DNA of 64,000 bases from NCBI RefSeq assembly GCF_024753135.1, contig NZ_JANUGP010000017.1:62001-126000 (forward strand), given 5' to 3'. This DNA comes from Streptomyces pyxinicus. GTDB taxonomy: Bacteria; Actinomycetota; Actinomycetes; Streptomycetales; Streptomycetaceae. Position 1 is the stretch's first letter. Every line of letters begins with the position of its first letter. Positions 32,049 through 39,182 of the stretch are shown here, piece by piece. The position numbers were made by a program, and so were the translations under genes. Under the pieces are notes generated by a model. The model was given only the letters and a program-made list of their open reading frames with translations. It searched no databases and had not been told where the DNA came from.

Positions 32049-33552
32049 AGGTGCTGTACACGCCCGTGTTCGGGGTGGGGCTGGGTGACTGTGTCTCCTG
32101 GCCGCGTACCCGGCTCCGGCCCAGGAGCAGGGTGCCGAGGAAGGCGATCGCGAGGGCGACGAGCACGCCCAGGTCGGCGTACGCCCAGGGGCCGGTCTTG
32201 CCGCCGAGGCCGAAGGGTTCGAGGAAGTAGCCCTGCCAGGTCAGCCAGTCGGCGGCGTCGTTGGTGACCAGTCCCCAGCCGACGGCCGTGCCCAGCAGGG
32301 TGAGCACCAGCGGCACCGGCGCCACGTCGCCGTAGCGGCCGTCCGGGCGGTACAGGTCGCCCTCGTCGTAGTCCCGCCGGCGCAGGGCGAGGTCGGCGAG
32401 CATGACACCGCTCCAGGCGGCGATGGGCACGCCGAGCGTGGTGAGGATGCCGACGAACTGCCGGAGGAAGTCCCCGGCGAAGAAGACGATGTAGACCGAA
32501 CCGGCGATCATCAGCAGGCCGTCGAAGAACGCGGCCAGATAGCGGGGCACCCGCACGCCCGCCGACAGCAGGGCCAGGCCCGAGGAGTAGATGTCGAGGA
32601 CCGCGCCGCCGACCAGGCCGAGGACGGAGACCACGGCGAACGGCACCAGGAACCAGGTGGGCAGGATCGCCGCCAGCGCACCGATCGGGTCGGCCGAGAT
32701 GTCCTTGCTGAGCGACGCGGAGGAACCGGCCAGCAGCAGGCCGAAGACCAGCAGCAGCACGGGGGCGAGCGAGCCGCCGAAGGTGGTCCAGCCGACGACG
32801 CCCAGGCTGGAGGAGGTGCGCGGCAGATAGCGGGAGTAGTCGGCGGCGGCGTTGATCCAGCCGAGGCCGAAGCCGGTCATCACGAACACCGTCGCGCCGA
32901 TGATCTGCTGGGCGGAGCCGGTCGGGATGGCGCTGACGGTGCCCCAGCGGACGTGGCTCGCGACCAGCCCGACGTAGACGACCGTGAGCACCCCGCCGAT
33001 CAGGGTGATCCAGGTCTGCAACCGCATGATCAGGTCGAAGCCCATGACCCCGCAGATCACGGTGAGCGCGGCGACCACCATGATCGCGACGACCTTGGTC
33101 TCCGTGCCGCCGCCCCAGCCGAGGCTGCTGAAGACGGTCGCGGTGGCCAGGGTGGCGAGGGCGATGAGGGCGGTCTCCCAGCCGACGGTCAGCAGCCAGG
33201 AGATCACGGACGGCAGCCGGTTCCCGCGCACTCCGTAGGCGGCCCGGCTGAGCACCATCGTGGGCGCCGAGCCGCGCTTGCCGGCGACGGAGACGAAGCC
33301 GCACAGCAGGAAGGAGACGACGATGCCGATCGTCCCGGCCGCGAGGGCCTGCCAGAAGGAGAGGCCGAAGCCGAACGCGAAGGCGCCGTAGCCGAGCCCG
33401 AGGGGGGAGACGTTGGCGCCGAACCAGGGCCAGAACAGGGTGCTGGGGGTGCCCTTGCGGTCCGCGTCCCGGATCACTTCCAGCCCGTGCGCCTCGACCT
33501 GCAACGGACGGTCGGCGGCTCGGCCGTCGAGCGGGTCCTGCGGTTGGGTCAT
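32047..33552 (-). CDS. NCS1 family purine/cytosine-type permease
   Basis: The 501-residue membrane transporter has about twelve helices. The N-terminal stretch FWPWFGANVSPLGLGYGAFAFG is the NCS1 signature region, followed by GSAPTMVLSRAAYGVRGN. The middle FVMTGFGLGWINAAADYSRYLPR is also typical of cytosine/purine permeases. It should import a nucleobase or related compound (cytosine, hydroxymethylpyrimidine, allantoin) with a cation; the exact substrate cannot be read. It starts at ATG 33552. No adjacent catabolic gene reveals the substrate. Confidence 0.85.
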   Translation of the reverse strand: MTQPQDPLDGRAADRPLQVEAHGLEVIRDADRKGTPSTLFWPWFGANVSPLGLGYGAFAFGFGLSFWQALAAGTIGIVVSFLLCGFVSVAGKRGSAPTMVLSRAAYGVRGNRLPSVISWLLTVGWETALIALATLATATVFSSLGWGGGTETKVVAIMVVAALTVICGVMGFDLIMRLQTWITLIGGVLTVVYVGLVASHVRWGTVSAIPTGSAQQIIGATVFVMTGFGLGWINAAADYSRYLPRTSSSLGVVGWTTFGGSLAPVLLLVFGLLLAGSSASLSKDISADPIGALAAILPTWFLVPFAVVSVLGLVGGAVLDIYSSGLALLSAGVRVPRYLAAFFDGLLMIAGSVYIVFFAGDFLRQFVGILTTLGVPIAAWSGVMLADLALRRRDYDEGDLYRPDGRYGDVAPVPLVLTLLGTAVGWGLVTNDAADWLTWQGYFLEPFGLGGKTGPWAYADLGVLVALAIAFLGTLLLGRSRVRGQETQSPSPTPNTGVYST

Positions 33553-33649
33553 CGCGGAGCACCTGCCCTGCCTGTCCGGACGTGTCCGTCACGCTAGGCG
33601 GGGGCATGGGGCCCGGCAACCGGAGCGCCGGGGGCTCCGGAGCCGGGGT

Positions 33650-33880
33650 TCAGCGGTCGAACTCCTCCTGGATCGGGGTCTTCGGCTCCTCCCGCAGATG
33701 CAGGGCGCCGCCGGGCGGTGCCGACCGCGTCCGCCGGGCGGTGTCGCCGCCGCCCGAGTCCGGCTCGTCCGGGTCCTCGCCCTCCGCCTGGGAGGGGGTG
33801 GTGCGCGGCGGCTGGTCCGCCTGTTCCAGGGAATCCGTGTCCCGCTCGCCCTCCGCCTGGGAGGGGGTGTACTCGCTCAT
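33650..33880 (-). CDS. Small acidic hypothetical protein with a duplicated TPSQAEGE motif
   Basis: The 76-residue, strongly acidic, proline/glutamate-rich and probably disordered protein starts at ATG 33880 behind GGGAGG. The peptide TPSQAEGE occurs twice (5-12 and 28-35), encoded by near-identical DNA that is rich in CGCCCTCCGCCTGGGAGG. No domain is recognisable. It is divergent from the DUF2795 gene and may be stress-related, like many such small proteins, but there is no direct evidence. Confidence 0.6.
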   Translation of the reverse strand: MSEYTPSQAEGERDTDSLEQADQPPRTTPSQAEGEDPDEPDSGGGDTARRTRSAPPGGALHLREEPKTPIQEEFDR

Positions 33881-34097
33881 GAGACCTCCCGTCCACGTCC
33901 GTGACCGTGACCGTGCAAAGCCCGGGTACCCGTCCGCGGCGCGCTCCATCACGGCCGGATCCGCAGCGGTGCGCCACGGGCCGGATCCACTGCCGGAAGG
34001 GGTGAATCCGCTTCCGCCGGATGGGTACCTGACGGGTCCGGCGCAGCATGCGGCGCCGGAGCAATGACAGCGCAGGAACTGACCGCCTGGAGGAGCC

Positions 34098-34292
34098 ATG
34101 GCGGGTGTCAGCCCCACCGATCTGCAGAAGGCACTGTCCGGCGCGGAGTACCCGGCCGACTCGGACCAGCTCCGGCAGGTAGCCGAGCACAACCACGCGC
34201 CCAAGGAGGTCACCGAGCGGATCTCCCATCTCGGGAAGAAGGAGTTCCAGAGCCCGGCCGAGGTCAGCAAGGCCGTGTTCCGGAACGAGTGA
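34098..34292 (+). CDS. DUF2795 domain protein
   Basis: The 64-residue protein matches DUF2795: SPTDLQKALSGAEYPADSDQLRQVAEHNHAPKEVTERISHLGKKEFQSPAEVSKAV. It has two helices, a NHAPKEV turn and a final helix. Proteins of this family are common in actinobacteria and of unknown function. ATG 34098 follows CTGGAGGAGCC. A strong hairpin follows the stop. Confidence 0.85.
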   Translation: MAGVSPTDLQKALSGAEYPADSDQLRQVAEHNHAPKEVTERISHLGKKEFQSPAEVSKAVFRNE

Positions 34293-34314
34293 CCGTCCCG
34301 GCACCGACCGGATC

Positions 34315-34351
34315 GCGCGGCGGCCCGCCCTCACGGAGGGGGTCGCCGCGC
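34315..34351 (+). terminator. Hairpin terminator after the DUF2795 gene
   Basis: Arms GCGCGGCGGCCCGCCCTC and GAGGGGGTCGCCGCGC pair almost fully (one bulge) around a 3-base ACG loop, 22 bases after the stop codon. Confidence 0.65.
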
Positions 34352-34564
34352 ACCGCAGGACGGCACCCCTTTGTTGGAACTCGATGTACGACTCCCGCCC
34401 CTTCGGGACGCCCCTGAGTGACATCCGCCACAGGCACTCCGGCACCTCACCGGGTCGCTTAGTAGATACCGCCCCGGCGATATAAAGGACTTGTCCGATT
34501 TGCCGACGGATTTCACAGTGGCCCGAGGGGTGCCTTTCTGTGCGCGGACTCCGCACTCCCATCG

Positions 34565-34715
34565 GTCGGCGTGGGTTCGTTTCTGACGGGGCGACAGGGT
34601 GGAGCAAACGTCGCGGCCGCGAAGTCGGCACTTCCGCGGCCACCTGGCAAGGACCCCGAACCGCTACGAAGCGCGGTAGGAGAAGAGCCCTTTGCGCTCT
34701 CTGTGAGGCCGTCCT
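34565..34715 (+). promoter_or_regulatory. Possible ydaO-like (c-di-AMP) riboswitch leader upstream of the CAP gene
   Basis: The leader contains GACAGGGTGGAG followed about 70 bases later by CCCGAACCGCTACGAAGC and GCGGTAGGAGAAGAG. These recall the GGGUGAA and CCGAACCCGUCAGCUAAC..GGUAGGCGA elements of actinobacterial ydaO riboswitches, which often precede wall-hydrolase genes. The central UCAGCUAAC is not conserved, so the match is weak. It could instead be an unrelated structured leader. Confidence 0.3.
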
Positions 34716-34753
34716 GAGAATGAGCGCTCAGCGATCACCGAGTGAGGTTGACG

Positions 34754-35566
34754 ATGGGCCAGCATCGCAGGAAGCAGCACCACCGGCGGATGGTCATAGC
34801 CGCCGTCGCCGTCGCGGCCGTGGGCGTGCCATCGGCCGCCCTGGCGTGTACGGAGTGGCCCTACGGCGGGGAGGGCCCGACCGACACCGCCACCGCCGCC
34901 GCGACGGAGGTGCCCGTGGCGCAGTGGCAGGCCGCCACCCAGCGGCATCACGACCGCAACGCCCAGCCCGCCGCCACCCCGACGGCCACCCCCGCGTCGG
35001 CGAGTCCCGAGGTGACCGCGCCCCCGCGCGCGAAAGTCACCGTCCACAGGACGACGGCGACCCACCCGCCGAAGCGGACCGCCACCCCCTCCGCTCCCCG
35101 CACCACCACCGCCACCGCCACCGCCGCGCCGAGCATCCCGCAGCCCACGGCAACGGCCGCCACCACCGCGTCCGCGTCCGCGCCCGCGTCCGGAGTCGCC
35201 GCGCGGATCGTGCAGTTGGTGAACGCCGAACGCGCCAAGGCCGGTTGCCAGGACCTGACCCTCGACGCGAAGCTGACCAAGGCCGCGCAGGCGCACAGCG
35301 CGGACATGGCGGCCCACCAGAACATGTCGCACACCGGTTCCGACGGCTCCGACCCGGGCGACCGCATCACGGCCGCCGGCTACACCTGGAGCGGCTACGG
35401 CGAGAACGTCGCCTACGGCTACTCGACGGCCGAGCAGGTCATGGCGGGCTGGATGTCCAGCCCCGGCCACCGGGCCAACATCCTCAACTGCGGCTTCCAG
35501 GAGATCGGCGTCGGTCTCGCGCAGCCGAACAGTTACTGGACGCAGGACTTCGGCACCGCGAGGTGA
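34754..35566 (+). CDS. Secreted CAP-domain (SCP/PR1-like) protein
   Basis: The 270-residue protein has a signal peptide (RRKQHHRRM then hydrophobic to PSAALAC, ~32) and a low-complexity Thr/Ala/Pro linker (~45-145). A C-terminal CAP domain (~148-270) has the family motifs AHSADMAAHQNMSHTG, YGENVAYGYSTAEQVMAGWMSSPGHRANIL and WTQDFG. The putative CAP active-site histidines and glutamate are all present. Bacterial CAP proteins act at the cell surface; roles are poorly known. ATG 34754 follows GAGG by six bases. The long leader may be a riboswitch. Confidence 0.85.
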   Translation: MGQHRRKQHHRRMVIAAVAVAAVGVPSAALACTEWPYGGEGPTDTATAAATEVPVAQWQAATQRHHDRNAQPAATPTATPASASPEVTAPPRAKVTVHRTTATHPPKRTATPSAPRTTTATATAAPSIPQPTATAATTASASAPASGVAARIVQLVNAERAKAGCQDLTLDAKLTKAAQAHSADMAAHQNMSHTGSDGSDPGDRITAAGYTWSGYGENVAYGYSTAEQVMAGWMSSPGHRANILNCGFQEIGVGLAQPNSYWTQDFGTAR

Positions 35567-35571
35567 GCGGG

Positions 35572-35596
35572 GGCGGCCGGGCACGCCCCGGCCGCC
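35572..35596 (+). terminator. Hairpin terminator after the CAP-domain gene
   Basis: A 10-bp perfect stem (GGCGGCCGGG / CCCGGCCGCC) with loop CACGC begins five bases after the stop codon, ahead of the NAD kinase gene. Confidence 0.7.
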
Positions 35597-35701
35597 GGCA
35601 CCTCCCGTGCCACCTGCCCGGCAGCGGCGTGGCGCGCGCCGCGCGGGCGGGGTCCCCGGTGAGACTGGCGGTCGGTGTGGAGCGACCGCCGGGAGGCTGC
35701 T

Positions 35702-36778
35702 GTGACCGTGAACCGTGTCGGCCTGGTCGTGCACGGCGGACGTGCCGAGGCGGTGACCGCCGCGCGGGCCGTGCGCGAGTGGTGCGCCGAGCACTCCGTG
35801 GGCTGCGGCGACATCGACGTGTGGCAGGCGGGCGAACGGCACAGCGCCCGCGAGGAGATGGACAGCGCGGGCGAGCCGGACCTCGTCGTCACCCTCGGCG
35901 GTGACGGCACCTTCCTGCGCGGCGCCCGGCTCGCCGCCGCCAACGACGCCCTGGTGCTCGGCGTGGACCTCGGCCGGGTCGGCTTCCTGACGGAGGTCCC
36001 GGCGCCTGCGGTGCGCGAGGCGCTGGACGCGGTCCGGGAGGAGCGGATCACGGTCGAGAACCGGATGCTGCTGACCCTGCGCGCGTCGTGCCGGCTGGAA
36101 GTGCCGGCCCACATGGAGGAGGGGATGCTCCGCTACGGCCGCGGCCCGCTGCTGCCGCCGCCCCGGGTGCGCGCGGAGTGCGAGGTGGGCGACGACTGGG
36201 GCGTGGCCCTGAACGTCGTCGCGCTCAACGACGTGGTCCTGGAGAAACTGGCCCGGGACCGGCAGGTGTCGGTCGGGGTCTATCTGGCCGGCCGGCTGCT
36301 CGCCTCCTACTCCGCGGACGCCCTGCTGGTGGCGACGCCGACGGGCTCCACGGCGTACAGTTTCGCGGCCGGCGGCCCGGTGGTCTCGCCCCGCGCGGAG
36401 TGCCTGGTCTTCACGCCGGTGGCCCCGCACATGGTGTTCAACCGCTCGGTGGTGGCCGCCCCGGACGAGCCGATCGCCCTGCGTGTGCTGGAACGTTCGG
36501 GCCGGGCCGCGGTCAGCGTCGACGGTCAGCTGCGCGGGGTGCTCAGCCCCGGCGACTGGATCGGCGTGTACGCGGCGCCGCGCCGGCTCAAGGCGGTGCG
36601 GCTCGGTCCGATGGACTTCTACGGCAGGCTGCGCGAGCGCATGAAGCTCACCGACGCGCCGGCCGCCGTCGCGGACGGCAGCGCGGCCCCGCTGTGGCCG
36701 GTGTCCACTCCCCCGCCGGGCGACCTCGCCCACCTGGCGCTGCCGCCGTCGCCGGACGACACCTCGTGGCGGAGCTGA
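35702..36778 (+). CDS. nadK: NAD kinase
   Basis: NadK phosphorylates NAD to NADP in the cytoplasm. The 358-residue protein has the GGDGT motif at 66-70 (VVTLGGDGTFLRGA), GVDLGRVGFL, and the second-domain blocks LNDVVLEK, ADALLVATPTGSTAYSFAAGGPVVSP and VSVDGQLRG. GTG 35702 lies six bases after GGGAGG. It is longer than many NadK proteins because of a C-terminal tail (~315-358) of low complexity. Streptomycetes carry more than one NAD kinase, so this is probably one of two or three. Confidence 0.92.
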   Translation: MTVNRVGLVVHGGRAEAVTAARAVREWCAEHSVGCGDIDVWQAGERHSAREEMDSAGEPDLVVTLGGDGTFLRGARLAAANDALVLGVDLGRVGFLTEVPAPAVREALDAVREERITVENRMLLTLRASCRLEVPAHMEEGMLRYGRGPLLPPPRVRAECEVGDDWGVALNVVALNDVVLEKLARDRQVSVGVYLAGRLLASYSADALLVATPTGSTAYSFAAGGPVVSPRAECLVFTPVAPHMVFNRSVVAAPDEPIALRVLERSGRAAVSVDGQLRGVLSPGDWIGVYAAPRRLKAVRLGPMDFYGRLRERMKLTDAPAAVADGSAAPLWPVSTPPPGDLAHLALPPSPDDTSWRS

Positions 36779-36898
36779 GCGGCCCCCGGTGACGGCGTGC
36801 CGCGCCGGAGCCTAGGCTGTCACTGTTTCCGCGCCCGACCGTACGACCGTATGGCCTTACGACCGTGCGCCCTTCGCACTCGCCGCAGGAGCAGCCGC

Positions 36899-37465
36899 GT
36901 GACCAGCCGCGTCACCTTCGTCTCGCCCGCGCCGAGCCCGTCACTGCGGCAGGCCCGGTTCTACGACGGCGACTCCGTCGAGGAGGCCGGTGCGGCGCGC
37001 GCCCGGGCCGCGGCCGGATCGCTGCCGGTACCGGCCCGGGTGGTGCTCTCGCCGAGTGCGCGGTGCCGGCAGACCGCGGCGGCGCTCGGCCTCGACGGGG
37101 GTGTGGCGGCGACGGAGTTGGGCGGTCTGGGCGTGGGCCGCTGGCGTGGGCAGACCCTCGATGAGGTGGGGGCCGCCGAGCCCGAGGCGGTGGGCCGCTG
37201 GCTCACCGACCCCGACTGGGCCGGGCACGGCGGGGAATCGGTGCGGGACGTCTGCGAGCGGGTCGGGCGGTGGCTGGACGGCGTCCGGGACACCGACGGC
37301 CGTACGGTCGCCGTCGTGGAGCCGGAGGTCGTGCGCGCCGCGATGGTCGCCGTACTGGAGCTGCCCCTGGCGGCCTTCTGGCGGCTGGACGTGCCGCCGC
37401 TGGCGGCGACGGAACTCAGCGGGCGGTCCGGGCGCTGGAACGTGAGGCTGGGCCGACCGCTGTAG
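36899..37465 (+). CDS. Histidine-phosphatase-fold protein lacking catalytic histidines
   Basis: The 188-residue protein fits the phosphoglycerate-mutase-like fold: PARVVLSPSARCRQTAAALGL, then LGVGRWRGQTLDEVGAAEPEAVGRWL and GGESVRDVCERVGRWLDGV. The N-terminal RHG, which supplies the phosphorylated histidine, is replaced by S9-P10-A11. The second catalytic histidine (usually in HG) is replaced in VAVVEPEVVRAAM. It should not work as a phosphatase. It converges with cbtBA across a bidirectional terminator; I infer a link to cobalt/cobalamin biology only from this position. GTG 36899 follows AGGAG. Confidence 0.75.
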   Translation: MTSRVTFVSPAPSPSLRQARFYDGDSVEEAGAARARAAAGSLPVPARVVLSPSARCRQTAAALGLDGGVAATELGGLGVGRWRGQTLDEVGAAEPEAVGRWLTDPDWAGHGGESVRDVCERVGRWLDGVRDTDGRTVAVVEPEVVRAAMVAVLELPLAAFWRLDVPPLAATELSGRSGRWNVRLGRPL

Positions 37466-37472
37466 AACTCAT

Positions 37473-37512
37473 GCGTGCGGGCCCCTCGGACGATGCCGAG
37501 GGGCCCGCACGC
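37473..37512. terminator. Bidirectional terminator between the phosphatase-like gene and cbtA
   Basis: A perfect 17-bp stem with a 6-base loop (ACGATG) at 37473-37489 / 37496-37512 sits between two convergent stops (37465 and 37542). It can end transcription from both sides. Confidence 0.85.
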
Positions 37513-37541
37513 GACGCGCTCCGGCCGGGCCGGACACGGGT

Positions 37542-38294
37542 TCAGTTCGAGGCGGGAGCGGTCCGGCCCGAAGGCGCCTTGGCGGGCGCCGGGTTGAGCT
37601 GCCGCTCGGCCAACTCACCGAAGAGCAGGCCGAATCCGGCCCACAGCACCGACTGGATGGCGAGGGCGGAGAGCCTGAACCGCCACAGCAGGGCGGCCGG
37701 GAAGTGCGCCGGCACCTCGTTGATCGTCGGCAGGAACTGGTAGGCCAGACCGATCACGACGGCGAACGCGGCCACCGCGACGACCGTGGCCCACCAGGTG
37801 CCCAGGCTGGGCGCCAGGCGCTTGCCCAGGAGGGTGGCGGCGATGGCCAGCAAGACGCTGAGCAGCATCATCAGGAAGTACAGGGCGGTCCGCTTGCCGA
37901 TGGTGTCGGGGTCACCGACCGACGGCGGATTGGCCGGGTACTTCAGGAACGGGACGACGTAGACGGCGAGCAGCGCGGTGCCGGACAGCAGCAGCGCGGT
38001 CGCCCTGGGGCTGAAGCGGCCCACGCGTCCCAGCGCGAAGCAGTACGCGAGCGCGGCGATGCCGCCGAACGCGACCCCGTAGACCAGGACACCGGTGGCG
38101 AGCCCGGCGGTGGACTGCAGGGAGCGGGAGACGACTTCCATCTCGTGCTCGTGCGCGTGGGCGTCCTCGAAGGCGATCGCCTTGTCGACGTACGGCTCAC
38201 CGAGGAGGTAGGCGACGACCAGGGCGAGCACGCCGGCGGCGAGGCCGGCGAGCATGCCCCGGACGAGCAGGTTTCTCACTGTTGCGGAGTTCAT
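37542..38294 (-). CDS. cbtA: Cobalt transporter subunit CbtA
   Basis: The 250-residue membrane protein has six to seven helices. An early extracytoplasmic loop contains FEDAHAHEHEMEVVSRSLQS, whose histidines are candidate cobalt ligands and typical of CbtA. Later blocks are PFLKYPANPPSVGDPDTIGKRTALYFLMM and the final SVLWAGFGLLFGELAERQL. CbtAB is the B12-regulated cobalt uptake system of many actinobacteria and proteobacteria. It starts 21 bp after cbtB ends and shares its riboswitch. Confidence 0.9.
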   Translation of the reverse strand: MNSATVRNLLVRGMLAGLAAGVLALVVAYLLGEPYVDKAIAFEDAHAHEHEMEVVSRSLQSTAGLATGVLVYGVAFGGIAALAYCFALGRVGRFSPRATALLLSGTALLAVYVVPFLKYPANPPSVGDPDTIGKRTALYFLMMLLSVLLAIAATLLGKRLAPSLGTWWATVVAVAAFAVVIGLAYQFLPTINEVPAHFPAALLWRFRLSALAIQSVLWAGFGLLFGELAERQLNPAPAKAPSGRTAPASN

Positions 38295-38315
38295 GAGGGT
38301 GTGGCGTCTCCGGCC

Positions 38316-38537
38316 TCAGTGGCAGGGGAAGCCGAGCAGGTGGCGGGCGTCGTGCACCCACTCGTGGACGTCCGTGCCGCTGAACACGGAGGTGGCGCCC
38401 TGCTCAGCGCCGACGAAGTACAGCAGGACCAGCATCAGCACACCGAAGAAGACGGCCCAGGGGGCGATCGCCTTCAGCGGCAGCTTTGCGGGGAGGGCGG
38501 AAGGTGTGGCTGTCGGCTGGGCGACGGTCTGCGCCAT
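38316..38537 (-). CDS. cbtB: Cobalt transporter subunit CbtB
   Basis: The 73-residue single-helix membrane protein has a cytoplasmic Pro/Thr/Ala N-terminus, one helix (~28-48: PWAVFFGVLMLVLLYFVGAEQ) and a C-terminal extracytoplasmic tail, HEWVHDARHLLGFPCH, with four histidines and a cysteine. The H..VHDARH..GFPCH tail is the CbtB signature and likely passes cobalt to CbtA. ATG 38537 has GGAGGAGG upstream. The gene is the first after a cobalamin riboswitch. Confidence 0.9.
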   Translation of the reverse strand: MAQTVAQPTATPSALPAKLPLKAIAPWAVFFGVLMLVLLYFVGAEQGATSVFSGTDVHEWVHDARHLLGFPCH

Positions 38538-38589
38538 GGCAGGGCCTCCTCCGGGAGTTCGCGTCCCGTCTCGGTGGTGCATTTGACGA

Positions 38590-38710
38590 CGGCCACGGGT
38601 CTGACTCCACGAAACCCGTCTTGCGAGGGGCTTCGCACACAGTGGCGCGACCGTGCCGGGTTCCCACCGGCTTCCGTCCGCCGTCATCGATATCGCACCG
38701 ACCGTATCGT
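38590..38710 (-). promoter_or_regulatory. Cobalamin (B12) riboswitch controlling cbtBA
   Basis: Read on the minus strand, the leader has GGAAGCCGGTGGGAACCCGG, then CACGGTCGCGCCACTGTG (the B12-box core), and further down GGAGTCAGACCCG, in the order and spacing of cobalamin riboswitches. It ends about 50 bases before the cbtB start. B12 would turn cobalt uptake off. Confidence 0.88.
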
Positions 38711-38822
38711 GTGACAGTGATCCGGCCAAGACCGCGTGTCCCGCTCGTGATCTTCCGGCTCCCGGGTTCGCGGGCCGAACCACCCGAAACGGAACCGACG
38801 GACGAAGGCCGGATGCCGGTCG

Positions 38823-39182
38823 TCAGCGGGTCAGCGCGAGTGCCGCCGCCGTGGCCACCGAGGTCACACAGGTGCTGACGGCGAGCGCGCAGGCCACGCA
38901 GCGCAGGCGCAGTTCGCGGTAGCGCTGCTCGTACTCGGCGCGCAGGGAGCGGCAGCGGGCGGCGATCCGCTCCATGTCCTGCCGGGAGCGGTGGAGGCTG
39001 TCGGTGACGTAGCGCTGTTCGATCTCGTCGCGCTGTCCGGTGGTCAGCCACTCCATGGGCTCGGCGAATTCGCGCGCACGCTGCTCGGCGACCGCGATCG
39101 TGGCCTGCCACAGCAGGTAGCCCTCCACCTCGTTGCCGAGGTCGCCGCTCGCTTCGGCCCCCTGCCGGGGCGGACCGCTCAT
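38823..39182 (-). CDS. Small membrane protein coupled to ctaD
   Basis: The 119-residue protein has an amphipathic, charged body (~20-92, including LLWQATIAVAEQRAREFAEPMEWLTTGQRDEIEQRYVTDSLHRS) rich in heptad-like helix. One C-terminal hydrophobic helix follows (~95-116: RCVACALAVSTCVTSVATAAALAL). Its ATG overlaps the ctaD stop in an ATGA, so it is translationally coupled. The coupling suggests a role with cytochrome oxidase assembly or regulation, but no family is recognised. Confidence 0.68.
   Translation of the reverse strand: MSGPPRQGAEASGDLGNEVEGYLLWQATIAVAEQRAREFAEPMEWLTTGQRDEIEQRYVTDSLHRSRQDMERIAARCRSLRAEYEQRYRELRLRCVACALAVSTCVTSVATAAALALTR

Larger units (their letters stand above)
34293..34753. 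other. Intergenic region with terminator and a structured leader
   Basis: These 461 bases contain the DUF2795 terminator (34315-34351), an AT-rich stretch near 34460-34500 (TAGTAGATACC, GATATAAAGG) that may hold a promoter, and a leader for the CAP-domain gene with several pairing segments from about 34565 on. Confidence 0.45.

Noticed and set aside
36899..37465. Calling this gene cobC or a working alpha-ribazole phosphatase
   Set aside because: Both catalytic histidines are missing, so proximity to cbtBA does not justify the name.
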